The position numbers and the translations under genes are program-made. From Halichoerus grypus (lineage: Eukaryota > Chordata > Mammalia > Carnivora > Phocidae), in the NCBI RefSeq assembly GCF_964656455.1, contig NC_135715.1, positions 77,637,414 to 77,701,413 on the forward strand: a DNA stretch of 64,000 nucleotides, read 5' to 3'. Of the stretch, positions 1-10,901 are shown one piece after another (the first letter of the stretch is position 1; every line of letters begins with the position of its first letter). Under the pieces are notes generated by a model. That model was given only the letters and a program-made list of their open reading frames with translations, was not told the origin of the DNA and made no database searches.

Positions 1-59
1 AAAATATGATTGACTGTCTTTATATAGGGCGATTAGGTACGGTTGAAATGACATTGACT

Positions 60-720
60 AAAATATTATGTGTGTCCCCTGGAAATTATAATCTAGTGGG
101 GCAAACAAGACACAGTCCCACATAAATATATGTGGTAAAGTTTATCAGAGGACTATAAAATGTTATAGAAAACAGAAGAGGCGAGGTCATTTCAGAGTTT
201 CAGGATGGCAAACTCACATTCTTGGAAGAATGAATGTCACTTTTATCTAGGCCCTACAGGATGGATAGTGTTTCAACAGATGAATCGAGTCAAACAGAAA
301 GGACCCTCTGGGGAAGCATGAAGACCTGAAGAGCCTAGAATGGAGCAGGTGGCTAGAGATTAAGGCTGGAAGAAAAACTAGGCCCCTTCACAAAACTCTA
401 AGAGTATGCATGTTAAGAACACTGACTTTATTCACTGCGCAGTTGGGGCCAATTAAGATTTTTGAATCAGAGGAATTCCATGGTCAAAGCTAAGTGAAGG
501 GCGATTAGGCAGGCCGTAGTGCACAGGATGGAGAGAGGGGAGGCCAGGAATCAGACAGATTGGTAAAGAAAGCACTGCTGCGTTCCAGGTGAGGGTCAGT
601 GATGGGGGGCTCCAGGGACATCATCAGTGAAACACACAGGGGTTGATAACTGACCAGCTGTGAGGGAGACAGGTGAGCCTGGAGTTGCAAAGCGACAGAT
701 TACGAAATGAGGAGTTGCTT
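60..720 (-). mobile_element. L2 LINE remnant, antisense
   Basis: The stretch reads like the reverse complement of a mammalian L2 3' region. It has an 'aatctagtgggg' segment followed by 'gacacagtcccacataaat', then segments resembling the 'gactttattc', 'tttttgaatcagagg' and 'gaccaggaatcag' parts of antisense L2. It is strongly diverged and has no useful reading frame. The family call comes from remembered consensus order, not alignment. Confidence 0.45.
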
Positions 721-1176
721 CTCAACATTTAGAAGGGACTTCTGCTTTGGCTACTCTGCCTTTAAAATCTCTAAAGGTGCTGCAGTGTAGGTCAGGGTGG
801 AATGGAGGTGGAACAGGAGTGAACTGGGGAGGTGGAACAGGAGTGAATTGGGGAGCCCCTGCATCAGAACAGTCATCAGAGTGGACATGAAGTCGTGGAC
901 GATGAAGACAGGCAGGGCAGAGAGGAGGAGGAAGGAACCACATGGAATGCTGTGAGCCATGCTCATCCCACCTGGTGCTCTGCCCAGCCTTGGATGGAAC
1001 CAGCTCGGGTCTCTTCAAGTCCAAGTCCCCGCTCCAGACCCTGGCCAACTGTGTGTAAGGACACCTGCAGGTGCTTCTCTCTAGTCCTCCGTCCTCTCTC
1101 TAGCAAAGAAGCTGGCTAACTACTTATAATGTGCAGGAGGAAAGGGCTCAGTTTGCCCTTCCGAGTTCCCTCATCC
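721..1176. other. Unassigned DNA with a two-unit 24-bp repeat
   Basis: No gene is recognised. A near-perfect 24-bp unit (aggtggaacaggagtgaact and four more bases) is present twice in tandem at 806-829 and 830-853, with one C/T difference. Open frames here on both strands are short, overlap each other and show no splice or family evidence. Confidence 0.5.
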
Positions 1177-1252
1177 CAGCCAGCCCATTTCTTTTTTTTT
1201 TATTAAATTTTTATTGTTATGTTAATCCCCATACATTACATCATTAGTTTTT

Positions 1253-1451
1253 TTTTTTTTTTTAAGATTTTATTTATTTATTTGACAGAGAGAGAGATAG
1301 CGAGAGAGGGAACACAAGATGGGGGAGTGGGAGAGGGAGAAGCAGGCTTCCTGCCGAGCAGGGAGCCCGATACGGGGCTCGATCCCAGGACCCTGGGATA
1401 ATGACCTGAGCCGAAGGCAGACGCTTAACGACTGAGCCACCCAGGCGCCCC
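1253..1451 (-). mobile_element. Can-SINE (tRNA-Lys type), antisense
   Basis: The complement begins gggcgcctgggtggctcagt and carries the tRNA-like A box, the B-box region, a CT-rich body and the AAATAAAATCTT tail. A 15-bp target-site duplication, acatcattagttttt, flanks it at 1238-1252 and 1452-1466. It sits inside the 3' UTR of the L1 at 1193-2149, so it is younger than that L1. Confidence 0.95.
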
Positions 1452-2009
1452 ACATCATTAGTTTTTGATGTAGCGTTCCATGATTCATTGTTTGTTGCCT
1501 AACACCCAGTGCTCCATGCAGAACGTGCCCTCTTTAATACCCATCACCAGGCTAGCCCATCCTCCCACCCCCCTCCCCTCTAGAACCCTCAGTTTGTTTT
1601 TCAGAGTCCATCGTCTCTCATGGTTCATCTTCTCCTCTGATTACCCCCCCTTCATTCTTCCCCTCCTGCTATCTTCTTCTTCCTTTTTTTTTCTTAACAT
1701 ATATTGCATTATTTGTTTCAGAGGTACAGATCTGTGATTCCACAGTCTTGCACAATTCACAGCGCTCACCATAGCACATACCCTCCCCAGTGTCTATCAC
1801 CCAGCCACCCCATCCCTCCCACCCCACCCCCCACTCCAGCAACCCTCAGTTTGTTTCCTGAGATTAAGAATTCCTCATATCAGTGAGGTCATATGATACA
1901 TGTCTTTCTCTGTTTGACTTATTTCGCTCAGCATAACACCCTCCAGTTCCATCCATGTCATTGCAAATGGCAAGATCTCATTCCTTTTGATGGCTGCATA
2001 ATATTCCAT

Positions 2010-2010
<1 letters not shown>

Positions 2011-2074
<64 letters not shown>
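2011..2074. repeat. Compound microsatellite (GT)12(AT)20
   Basis: A pure GT run (2011-2034) runs directly into a pure AT run (2035-2074). It lies inside the L1 at the place where sister copies at 22.2 and 54.8 kb have only a short tatatata segment. It therefore arose by expansion within the L1 after insertion. Confidence 0.97.
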
Positions 2075-2077
<3 letters not shown>

Positions 2078-2165
2078 ACCTCTTCTTTATCCATTCATCT
2101 GTCAACGGACATCTTGGCTCTTTCCACAGTTTGGCTATTGTGGACATTACAGCCAGCCCATTTCT

Positions 2166-2794
2166 ATTATCAGCTTGAATATACAAGGGAAAATTCATGA
2201 GATTACATGAAACCAATGATCTGCATGAAACCTCACAGTCATTTCCCCCTTTCAGTTTAACTTTTCATAAACCTTAGAAATTGCCCTTTTAAAGCAAGAG
2301 CTCCTGGCATTTCTAACGAATGTCAAATATTCTCTTTAGTAATTACCACATTTGTAGGAAAATATTTTCTATAGAGACAGCTTTCTGAAATGTGCTTGGA
2401 ATTATAATAATGTAGTTATACTTGAGTATGATTTTTTTAATGCATCTATGCATTAAAAATGCAAAGCAATAGGTTTTCTTTAACAATGTATGTAGCATGT
2501 AACAGTATGTACTGGCCCTCCCTACCATGACTGGATGGCCAGGGATAGGGTTTGGAAAGGAGAGGAAAGAAAAGGAACTATCTATAAAAACATGCTCTCA
2601 GCTATGTGTAGGCAGAGTTGGCCATTGCTAAGAAACCATGACTCAGGACTCCCTAATAAATCAAAGAGGTTTGACATTGCCAAAGTCCTCTGTAAGTCAC
2701 AGTAGGTGCAGCCAGGAGCTGAGGGTCCCGGGTCCCTGCCCTAGCTCATTCTGGCCTGGCTTCTTCTGCCACCCACCCTCTGGTCTCTTGTTTA
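2166..2794. other. Unassigned DNA
   Basis: No gene, RNA or repeat family is recognised. The stretch is AT-rich and has stops in all frames at short intervals. Confidence 0.5.
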
Positions 2795-2807
2795 TGGTCT
2801 CCTAATC

Positions 2808-2995
2808 TTTTTTTAAAAGATTTTATTTATTTATTTGACAGAAAGAGACACAGTGAGAGAGGGAACACAAGCAGGGGGAGTGGGAGAAGCAGGCTTCCTG
2901 TGGAGCAGGGAGCCCAATGTGGGGCTCGATCCCAGGACCCTGAGATCATGACCTGAGACAAAGGCACTTAACTGACTGAGTCACCCAGGTGCCCC
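2808..2995 (-). mobile_element. Can-SINE, antisense
   Basis: The complement starts ggggcacctgggtgactcag and ends in an A-rich AAATAAATAAAATCTT tail. A 13-bp target-site duplication, tggtctcctaatc, flanks it at 2795-2807 and 2996-3008. Confidence 0.94.
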
Positions 2996-3008
2996 TGGTC
3001 TCCTAATC

Positions 3009-4359
3009 CTGATTCTGATTCCTAATTGCTATATTGACTTGACCTCGGAATAAATCTCCATCTCTGTCTCCTAAGTGGGTATCTTGATTCAGCACCCTGA
3101 TAGTTCCTTCAATTTGCTACTTTGTTTGGTATTTCTGACCATGACTTGTCCCTGACTCCAACTCCCCCAGTAATGGCTGTTGGCAAAGAAACAGCCCGCA
3201 GCATCCCCTCCTAATGCCTATAGAACAGTTCCTCAATACTCCCAACAAAGTCTTCTCTCATGGTTAAAGTCCAAAGGAAAGAGAATCTAGAAGTGGGGAA
3301 GAAAAAAAGCAATTTTTCCTCTTTTCTGGGGAAAAAAGTGACTTCTCTCACATAACAGTGGAGAAGGATTTTAGTGATCATTGAGCACCACCCTATCTGG
3401 GGAAATGCATTACGTACCAGGGAATGGTTGTTTCTTTACAACCAGGCAGGACTTCCCACAGACAAGGCAGAACTAGGCAAGGTGGTCATAAAGCATTTAG
3501 ATGAACAAGACATAATTCAGGAATGAGGTGAAGCTCTGCCATCCACTCCACTTAAATGCCTTATAAAGGGACAATGGAACCAATTAGCAGGAGGACCCCC
3601 AAAGGGATGATGCTAGATTCCACCATAGAGAAACAGAAAATTGGGCACCCCTTAACAAACTCAGGTCCTGGTGGAACACTCAATAGCTCTGCTGAAGCAG
3701 CTGCATAAACAAGAGAATTGATGATCAAGGTGACAGCCAACTTCTATTCCAATTCAAAGACCAGGGGAGCCCTGACAGGTTGAAATACAATCATATTCAT
3801 TTTCCTAAAATGAAGCTAACTGTCACAGCCTCAAGGTAAGATGGATATTCTCATTTAAAAGTTGGAGTGTGTGTCTCCAGTTGCTTTTTTGGGGCAATGG
3901 GAAGAAAAGTAACAAGTGGTTTTGTTAATCACTATGATCTTTTCATGCCCTCTAGAAAATATAAAAGTAGCCATAATTTAAGGCAGAGCAAACAGACGTG
4001 GAGCCTGCTCCCAACCCCCCAAACTTGAAATGTAACAATGTATTTGATACTAAAACAAGAAATCAAGAAATCATACTGGACTACTAAAACAAGATCCTAC
4101 GAGTCAAATTTATGAAATAAATTGTACATAGGGAAGTATTCTCAAAAACTGTAAAATGTTATTCCAATGTTAGCTAACTTTATTCACATAATCCTAGCTA
4201 TCCATGTTCTTAAAGCAGCAAAAGTCCAGTCTGCTTTTAGATATTCTAGCATTTAGACTTCTCCCTAATTTCGATGGAACTTTCTCTCCAATTAATTTTG
4301 TTTAACTCTGATAAGATTGTATATCTAAAAGAGACTGGGATCTATTCTGGGATCAAATT
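3009..4359. other. Unassigned DNA
   Basis: About 1.35 kb in which I recognise no gene or named repeat. No long frame or credible exon-splice pair is seen. Confidence 0.45.
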
Positions 4360-4500
4360 ATACCACTTTAAAGCTAAGGATCCTAAGGTCCAGGAAAATT
4401 AAATGACTGTCCAAGGTCAAATAGCAAGTTGGTAGTAAAACTAGAACAAAAACTCTTCTCCTGATGAGTCAAAAAGTCTTCTTTCCACATATTCTGTTTT
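4360..4500 (-). mobile_element. MIR SINE, antisense
   Basis: The order 'aaggtccaggaaaattaaat', 'tccaaggtcaaatagcaag' and 'agtcttctttcc' matches the antisense MIR core, which normally reads as gaggaaactgag, then aaggtcacacagctagtaag, then the tRNA-like end. It is diverged and shows no flanking duplication. Confidence 0.6.
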
Positions 4501-4559
4501 GTTTGTCCTCTATTAGAAAGTCACACTTACAGTACAAATTGCCAAGAAAGGCTTGGCAT

Positions 4560-5580
4560 CCAGAATAAACTGTTTACTAAATATCCCCCATGAGCAAATA
4601 AGTCAAAAAAGAAAATAAAAATAGGCAAAAGACTTCAACAGGCAAAGCACAGAAGAAGAAATCTAAATTATCAAAAAATGTATGAAAAGGGGCTCCACCT
4701 CAATAGTAATCAGAAAAATGAAAGATAAAGCAAAACACAATTTGACACTCATAAGACAAGCAAATATCTAAAGTCTGGAAATACCAAAGGAGGGCTAGAA
4801 TGTGGAGAAGTGAGGACTCTACACCTTGTTCATAGGTTCATGGGAGCACTGATTGGTACAAACACATTTGACAGCAATTTGGCAATACCTCCCAGAGCTA
4901 AAGATGCCATTCCTTAAGACCCGAGAATTCCACTTCTAGGTATGACCACAAAGAAGTTCCAGACAGGTGCCCAAGGGGACATGGATAAGAATGTTCTTTG
5001 CCCTATTTTACTAGAGAAAACATTGGAAACAACTGAAACATAACCTTGATACGTTTGAAAATCAACTGGGAATGGATAAATAAATTCTGGCATGTTCCTA
5101 CAGTGGCATAAAGAAGAACACTAAAAATTAGTTGACTAGATCTACATGTATCTACGTGGCTTGGTCCCAAAAACGGAACAATGAAACACAAAAAAAATAG
5201 GGCAAAAACATATAAACTGTACAGCAGGGTATTATTCGGGTAATTTTTTAAATACTCAAAATAATACCATATATATTATTTTAATTTTATACATATATGG
5301 TGGAGATGCAAAAAGGAATGTAGCATTTGCTTTCCAGTGAAGGTATTAAAGCACAGACATAAATAATACATACCTACTTCTGGATAGTGATTACCTCTGT
5401 AGGAAAAGGTGAGAAATCAGACTTCTGGAAGGGTGAACCAGGACTGGTGGGCATTCAACTGTACCTCTCTTTATTTCCTTTAAAAAGGATATGACAAAAT
5501 ATTGTGTTTCTGTATGTTCCCACACTTCTTTGTATGCTTTAAATACTTTATAGTCAAATTAATTAAAAAAAGAAATTTTC
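4560..5580 (+). mobile_element. Old L1M/HAL1-type LINE 3' region
   Basis: A degenerate ORF2 end is visible: 'gggctagaatgtggagaagt', 'caatttggcaatacctccc', 'attccacttctaggtat' and 'ggaatggataaataaat' fall in the usual L1 order. They are followed by a 3' UTR with 'ttacctctgtaggaaaagg' and an A-rich end near 5570. Many stops are present. The exact subfamily is not resolved. Confidence 0.7.
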
Positions 5581-5784
5581 ATTGACTAATACAATATATA
5601 TAAATACCCAATATGCCACGCAGAGCATGGATGATTGTGGGGATATCTGTCCTTATATGATTCTTTGCCCATTTCCTATTGGGATCAGCAAATTTGGATT
5701 AAATTTAAAGAGAAATCTTTAAGCAGTTTTGCAGATTAACTTGATTAACTTGGCCTCTTAGTGATTTTCTTTTCAGAAGACAAT

Positions 5785-5845
5785 TTTCCTAGACTCTTAG
5801 TAGCTGTACCTAAAATTTCCTAGACTCTTATTAGCAGTCCCATAG
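5785..5845. repeat. Imperfect 31-bp tandem duplication
   Basis: The segment tttcctagactctta followed by a diverged tail occurs at 5785 and again at 5816, giving a 31-bp period. It lies just upstream of the GATA microsatellite. Confidence 0.7.
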
Positions 5846-5867
5846 TGGTCTTTTAATCCTGTCTCAA

Positions 5868-5959
5868 GATGATAGATGATAGATAAATAGATAGATAAAT
5901 AGACAGATGATAGATAGAGAGATAGATGATAGATAGATAGATGATAGATAGATGATAGG

Positions 5960-6004
<45 letters not shown>

Positions 6005-6011
6005 GATAGAT

Positions 6012-6054
<43 letters not shown>

Positions 6055-6094
6055 GATAGATAGATAGATAGATGATAGATATAGATAGATAGAT

Positions 6095-6140
<46 letters not shown>

Positions 6141-6151
6141 AGGATAGATGA
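5868..6151. repeat. (GATA)n tetranucleotide microsatellite
   Basis: About 280 bp of GATA units is interrupted repeatedly by a 7-bp GATGATA variant and by single AAAT or AGAG changes. The long reverse-strand frame across it encodes only Ile-Tyr-Leu-Ser repeats and is an artefact of the repeat. Confidence 0.97.
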
Positions 6152-6689
6152 TAGAATGAATCACCTCTTCCATAAGAATCTCTCTGATGTGTGGCTTCCT
6201 CTTCTAACAGTCTACAAGCTATTGGACTTTGGGGGAGGGCTTGGCATATGAAAGAGATTGGAGAAAAAAGGTGAGAGGGTCAGGAAATTTTCCATGAGTC
6301 TCTATCTGATCAACAGTTGATCCTAGACTTGCCCTCATTTACGATTTCCTATGAAAGCCGCCTCCCCCCGAGATGCTAATTGTCATGCCACAATCAAGTG
6401 GACGGGGTGCCAACTTCTGAGGTTCTCTTTTCAAACCTGGAGACTTTGAGTCTCTACACTCAACTGTCCTCTGTCAGACACTGTGTGATTGGAAGAGCTG
6501 CCACTGCAGGGATTAGAATTGTTCACAAAATTCAGGGCAAATTTCCTGGTGCTTGGACTGGAAACGTCTTTGAAAGCTAACCGTTCCATAAACTATGGGG
6601 GAAACTTCCTGAATAAAGCTCACTTGTTTACAAGCAGGCACTGGACACGGCTGCTCGTGGGAGCTGGCCCTCCAGCAGGAGACAAAAGC
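6152..6689. other. Unassigned DNA
   Basis: No gene or repeat family is recognised between the GATA tract and the CpG-rich patch. Overlapping short frames extend into the GC-rich part only because stop codons are rarer there. Confidence 0.45.
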
Positions 6690-7060
6690 AGTGGGCGCGC
6701 ATCCCCAGCTTGCGCCTGCTGCCCGCCCAGCTCTTCAGCCTCGTTCGGGGCTCCCTACCATCCCCTCCCTCTGCTTCAGCTGTCTTCGGGGTCTCCCAGA
6801 TAGACAGCCACTTCCCGCTCTCTGCACCCCAGAGCCTCCAGACTGCTACCGCGCTCCACCCTGCTCCCACCCAGATGTCTTCTTAGATCTCAGAGCGTCG
6901 CGTCTTGCTGGGCTGCCCCCCTGGCGAGGCCTGTGCCGCCACCTCCAGCCCCTGTCCTCCCCAGCCCCATAGCTGTATGTTCCGCGTCTGCCTTTCCCAT
7001 AGATGAGAACTCCGCTTTCTTCGGCCCACCACCCCCAGGGCCAAATGTGTTGCCTGACCG
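6690..7060. promoter_or_regulatory. CpG-rich patch, possible regulatory element
   Basis: By hand count there are about 20 CpG dinucleotides between 6696 and 7060, far denser than the surrounding AT-rich DNA. Several frames on both strands stay open for 60-100 codons, as expected for GC-rich sequence, but none is recognisable as a protein. The downstream end overlaps an L2 3' end. Promoter or enhancer function is inference from composition only. Confidence 0.35.
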
Positions 7061-7110
7061 CCCCCTGCACATAGCACATGTTCAATTAATATGGGTTGAA
7101 TGAAATAATT
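7005..7110 (+). mobile_element. L2 LINE 3' end
   Basis: The end 'tgcacatagcacatgttcaa' followed by 'ttaatatgggttgaatgaaa' matches the L2 3' terminus, normally gcacatagtaggtgctcaat with a gttgaatgaatga end. The 5' limit is uncertain. Confidence 0.65.
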
Positions 7111-8739
7111 TACACTATTGCAAGGCGGGAAGCCTTGGGTACAAATGAGCAGTCGGAGTGGCCAACAGAAATGGGAAAGAGATCATTTTAGTGGGGAAGC
7201 TGTGGAAAGGTCTCACTGAACTCTGTCATCTGAAGGTTAAACCCACTCTGAAGGTAACTTGCTTTGGGAAGGGGAAGCGGGGGACAGACTAAAAAGCTTC
7301 ATCTCTGGGAGCATAAGTTAAACGTATAAAAGGTACGATACTTATGACGGGATTGGCAAAGTAAGATGAAATCCCCTCCACAATTTCGCTCCCCTTCGGG
7401 GGACCAAAGTACTCTAAAATATTAGGTCAAAAAAAATTGGTCAGAGTCCAACAGACTGCGAGAGCAAGGGCACCAAAAGAACCAAAGATGTGATCGCTGT
7501 CCAGAAACCATTATCTGTTTGCTTCCTCCTGCCATTGCTTTATTCGAACCAGTACAGAAGGCCCAGGTTGAATGTAGGCTTTGACAAATAATCTGAGTAG
7601 TTAAAAAAAAAAAAAGATGTGGCAGCCTTAAGAATCTAATTTATGCATCTAAAAAATATTAAAATTCAAATATTTCAAGGTTAAAAAATGATCAAAAATT
7701 TTTTTTAATTTAAAAAAAAAGGAATAGTATCATTTTCAGCATATGATGCAGCACATATTATAGTAAAGCATCAAAGCCGCTATTGAGGGCCACAGAACTT
7801 CCATCCTATTTTGTCTCTCATTGCCACAATCTTTAGAGGACCGGTTCTCAGTGACACTGAATGTGGATGAAGATTGTGGTTTTGACTAGAAATTTTTCAC
7901 AAGTTTTTAAACCCTACTGATCCAATCCCATTCTGGTTAGAGACATTCGTTAATATTAACCAACAAATGGTCTCCCTTTCATCCTGTGAGCAAAGACATT
8001 ACTTGTTGCCCAACAGCCACATACCAAATGGATGAATTTGCCGCGACTCTTAGGAATAGCACTTGGGAGACATTGCCATCACTGAGCACACAGATTGCAC
8101 TGTCCTTCCTGCCAGACTCTAGCAACACACTCCCCAGGCTCACCATCGGGCACCAGAAGGACAACTGGACCAGCTTCCTCTGGGGGTGAGGACATTTAAA
8201 AGTTTTGTCAACTCAGAATACCATCTGTGCACTTACAGTAATTAACTACATAGTAACACATTATCCTCCTCACTCCTTATCCCTAAGCATCGAAATGTAC
8301 AGAAAGTTCTGTCGTTTGTTTAATTTTTGTTTACCTTTCTTATTTTATTTATTTTGCTGTTACTTATTTTGCTATTATTTGTTCTGACATTACTTATCTC
8401 CTTGTTACTGGGAGGGACCTTATCCAGACTCCTTATTTCGCCAACAGGCAAACTGACCACTTCTGCTCTACTGGGCAGTGGTCTGTTGGATTAGAAGCCA
8501 GCCTTCCTGATGTTCTTCATGCTTTTTACCAACACCAGGGCTCATATGATAGAAAAAAAAAAATTTTTTTTTAAGTCTCTGGGTTTCTCTGAATTTCTTT
8601 TTAATTAAAAAAGAGGATTGGTCTTTGGGCTTTTAATTTATGCATCTTCAGTTTCCACCCCAGATGTCAGCCTTGGAGAAGAGAGCAAAGGAATTTTGCA
8701 AATCTGATAAGCTGTAAATTGATCCAGCCAGAGCTTTTT
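7111..8739. other. Unassigned DNA
   Basis: About 1.6 kb with no recognised gene or repeat apart from A-runs near 7603 and 7710 and an A/T run near 8550. Frames at 7986-8189 and its complement are short and unsupported. Confidence 0.4.
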
Positions 8740-8945
8740 CCAATCCTGGATGCTACCGCTCAATTCCGAATGGGGAAATGATCGTCACTGTGGATCTTGG
8801 TTCAATGACCTTAATCTCTCCAGCCTTAGTTTCCTCACCTGTAAAATCAAGATAAGCAGCTTTCTTAAAAGACTTCTGTAAGTAATTTAAAAGAGGACAC
8901 ATTCAAAAGCACAATGCATGACACATAGAAGACACTGGATACTTG
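8740..8945 (+). mobile_element. MIR SINE
   Basis: The segment 'cttagtttcctcacctgtaa' is the conserved MIR core. It is preceded by 'caatgaccttaatctctcc' and followed by the 'cacaatgcatgacacatag' 3' part. The copy is diverged. Confidence 0.75.
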
Positions 8946-10668
8946 ACCCATCATTCCTTTACCTCCCGCTTCTCAAAAGAACCCCTACCTAGGAGTCAAG
9001 AAATTCTCAACAAATTTCACAACCCGAATGCAAGTCAAGTGACTGTCTTATACATAGAATCAAGCCAAACTCATTTAGACCCTATGAATTCTCATGCTGT
9101 GATCATTTCATCAAGGACTTCCCTTAGAAAAAACTTGTTTCACAAATAATATCAATTACAATGCCGAGAATATCAAATATAGCATATTTTTAAAACCTGG
9201 CAGTGTCTTCCAAAATCTACACAGTTCAGAAGCTCTGCTCATATATACTGAGTAAATCTCTCTTATCACCCCATTACTGCAGGTGATGAGGAGTGAACAA
9301 TGGGTTAATAAGTAAACCAGGTTATTTGAAGAGTGCTAAAAATTCAATCCCATAATAAATCCTAAAATTGGAATTTTTAATCACTTAGTCTTATTTTCTC
9401 TACAAGTATTCCAAATAAAAGTTGACATTAGACAACTCAGGCGTCAGTTGAAAGACAAAGAAACCAAGGGCCACCTTCTCACCTTAACACAACATCGCTG
9501 GTGTCCTGTCTTTCACCAGCTGTGAGCTGATGCTAATGTGCCCCTACCTGCTCCACCTGAATGCAAATTGGCGTGTCACCTTCCCCAATCCTTGACCTAC
9601 TTGTGCAACCAGATTACCGCCTTAAACTGTTTATCCGTGATGTATTTCGCCATGCATTTTTCTCTTAGGCAAAACCCTCTGTGATTTATGGGAAACTGAA
9701 ATCATGTGTTTCTGGTTAGTGTATACTTTAAAGCACCAAAATGTTATTTTGTAGAGCTATTTCAATGTCCAAAGAGTTCTTCAAAGATGTTTTTCTTAGA
9801 AATAGAGGTCAACATTGTGCCCAGGAAAAACAATCCCTAGACCCTAAGGACCAGGTTTGGCTTGAGATCGCGAGTCCTTAAATTTGCAGAAGACATTCAA
9901 TTCAGCCAACTAGATGTCACATCCACCAGAAGAATCCCAAAAATCTGATCAGTACGCCATGTGGGGAAGTCTGCCATTACCTTTGGGGTATGCCACAAAG
10001 AGTTTACATTCATTCCTTTGAGGAATACTGGGTTTGGGAAGTCATTTTGCTCACAAGACCAATAATCCAGAGTTTATTTTTCTATTCAAGCACAGCATCT
10101 TTTGAGCATTGCTAGACAATGTATGAAAAGATGTACTTGAAGAGATGCTCATCCTGCTTTGAAATCTTAAACCTGACTACAAAATGTTTTTACTATACAG
10201 AGTTCGGAGGTTCCTATTTGACTCAAAATTTGGGTATTATTCTGAAACCAGGGAAAATCTGAAAACAAGTTATGTCCCTCAGAGCTCTCCAAAAGCATTC
10301 ACTGTTCCTGCCTGCCCCTTGCTCCCTGTGCCTCTCTGTCTCCTTTAACTCTTTGTCATATACTCTCCCGTCCTGGCCCACCTCCACCAACACACTAACT
10401 CCCTTAGCCCAAAGGAAGCCATCGCCATCTTCAGGAGATCATCCTACACCAGGGAATCTAATAGTTGATGAACTGGGGTGCTTGTACTTTAATATACACA
10501 CTGTGGGTATTGTATACACCATTTGGATAACATAATTGCCTATCACACATTTAGGAATCATTTATTGCTAAATACAGATTCATTTTAAATCATAACTTGT
10601 GGTAGGTTATGAGATGCATCTTAGCATGTTATAGAAGAAGGGTCATCTCTTCTCAAAAACAATTATCT
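8946..10668. other. Unassigned DNA
   Basis: About 1.7 kb with no recognised gene or repeat family. The frame at 10272-10535 (87 codons) is Ser/Leu/Pro-rich and shows no known domain. Confidence 0.4.
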
Positions 10669-10686
10669 AAAATAAAATTAATACTG

Positions 10687-10883
10687 AGGCACCTGGGTGG
10701 CATAGTCAGTTAAGCGTCTGACTCTTGGTTTCAGCTCAGGTCGTGATCTCAGGGTCGTGTGATTGAGCTCCACGTCAGGCTCTGTGCTCAGCACAGAGTC
10801 TACTTGAGATTCTCTCTTCCTTTCCGTCTCCCCCTCCCACTCATGCTCTCTCTCTAAAAAAAATAAATAAATAAATCTCTAAA
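10687..10883 (+). mobile_element. Can-SINE
   Basis: It begins aggcacctgggtggcatagt, has the CT-rich body and ends in AAATAAATAAATCT. An 18-bp target-site duplication with one mismatch, aaaataaaattaatactg, lies at 10669-10686 and 10884-10901. The older head and the mismatch suggest a moderately old insertion. Confidence 0.94.
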
Positions 10884-10901
10884 AAAATAAAATTACTACT
10901 G

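Larger units (their letters stand above)
1193..2149 (-). mobile_element. Young L1, 5'-truncated, antisense, interrupted by a SINE
   Basis: The 3' end of the same L1 family as the full-length copy at 15.7-22.9 kb lies here in reverse. The T-rich tail at about 1193-1215 is the complement of the poly(A), followed by the 3' UTR and the last part of ORF2. The copy is flanked by a 16-bp target-site duplication, cagccagcccatttct, at 1177-1192 and 2150-2165. Reading leftward from about 2149, the ORF2 C-terminal segment includes [11 protein letters not shown] and MEYYAAIKRNE. It is interrupted by a dinucleotide tract that encodes only Tyr-Ile and Thr-His repeats. The copy starts late in ORF2 and cannot encode a functional protein. 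Confidence 0.93.

Noticed and set aside
1875..2216. Open frame with L1 ORF2-like residues and Tyr-Ile repeats
   Set aside because: It is the C-terminal remnant of the truncated L1 with a microsatellite inside, not a separate gene.
5853..6173. Reverse-strand open frame of 106 codons rich in Ile-Tyr-Leu-Ser
   Set aside because: It is the translation of the GATA microsatellite and has no coding character.
6489..7085. Several 60-100-codon frames in the CpG-rich patch
   Set aside because: They are mutually overlapping on both strands and partly within an L2 end, with no recognised protein.
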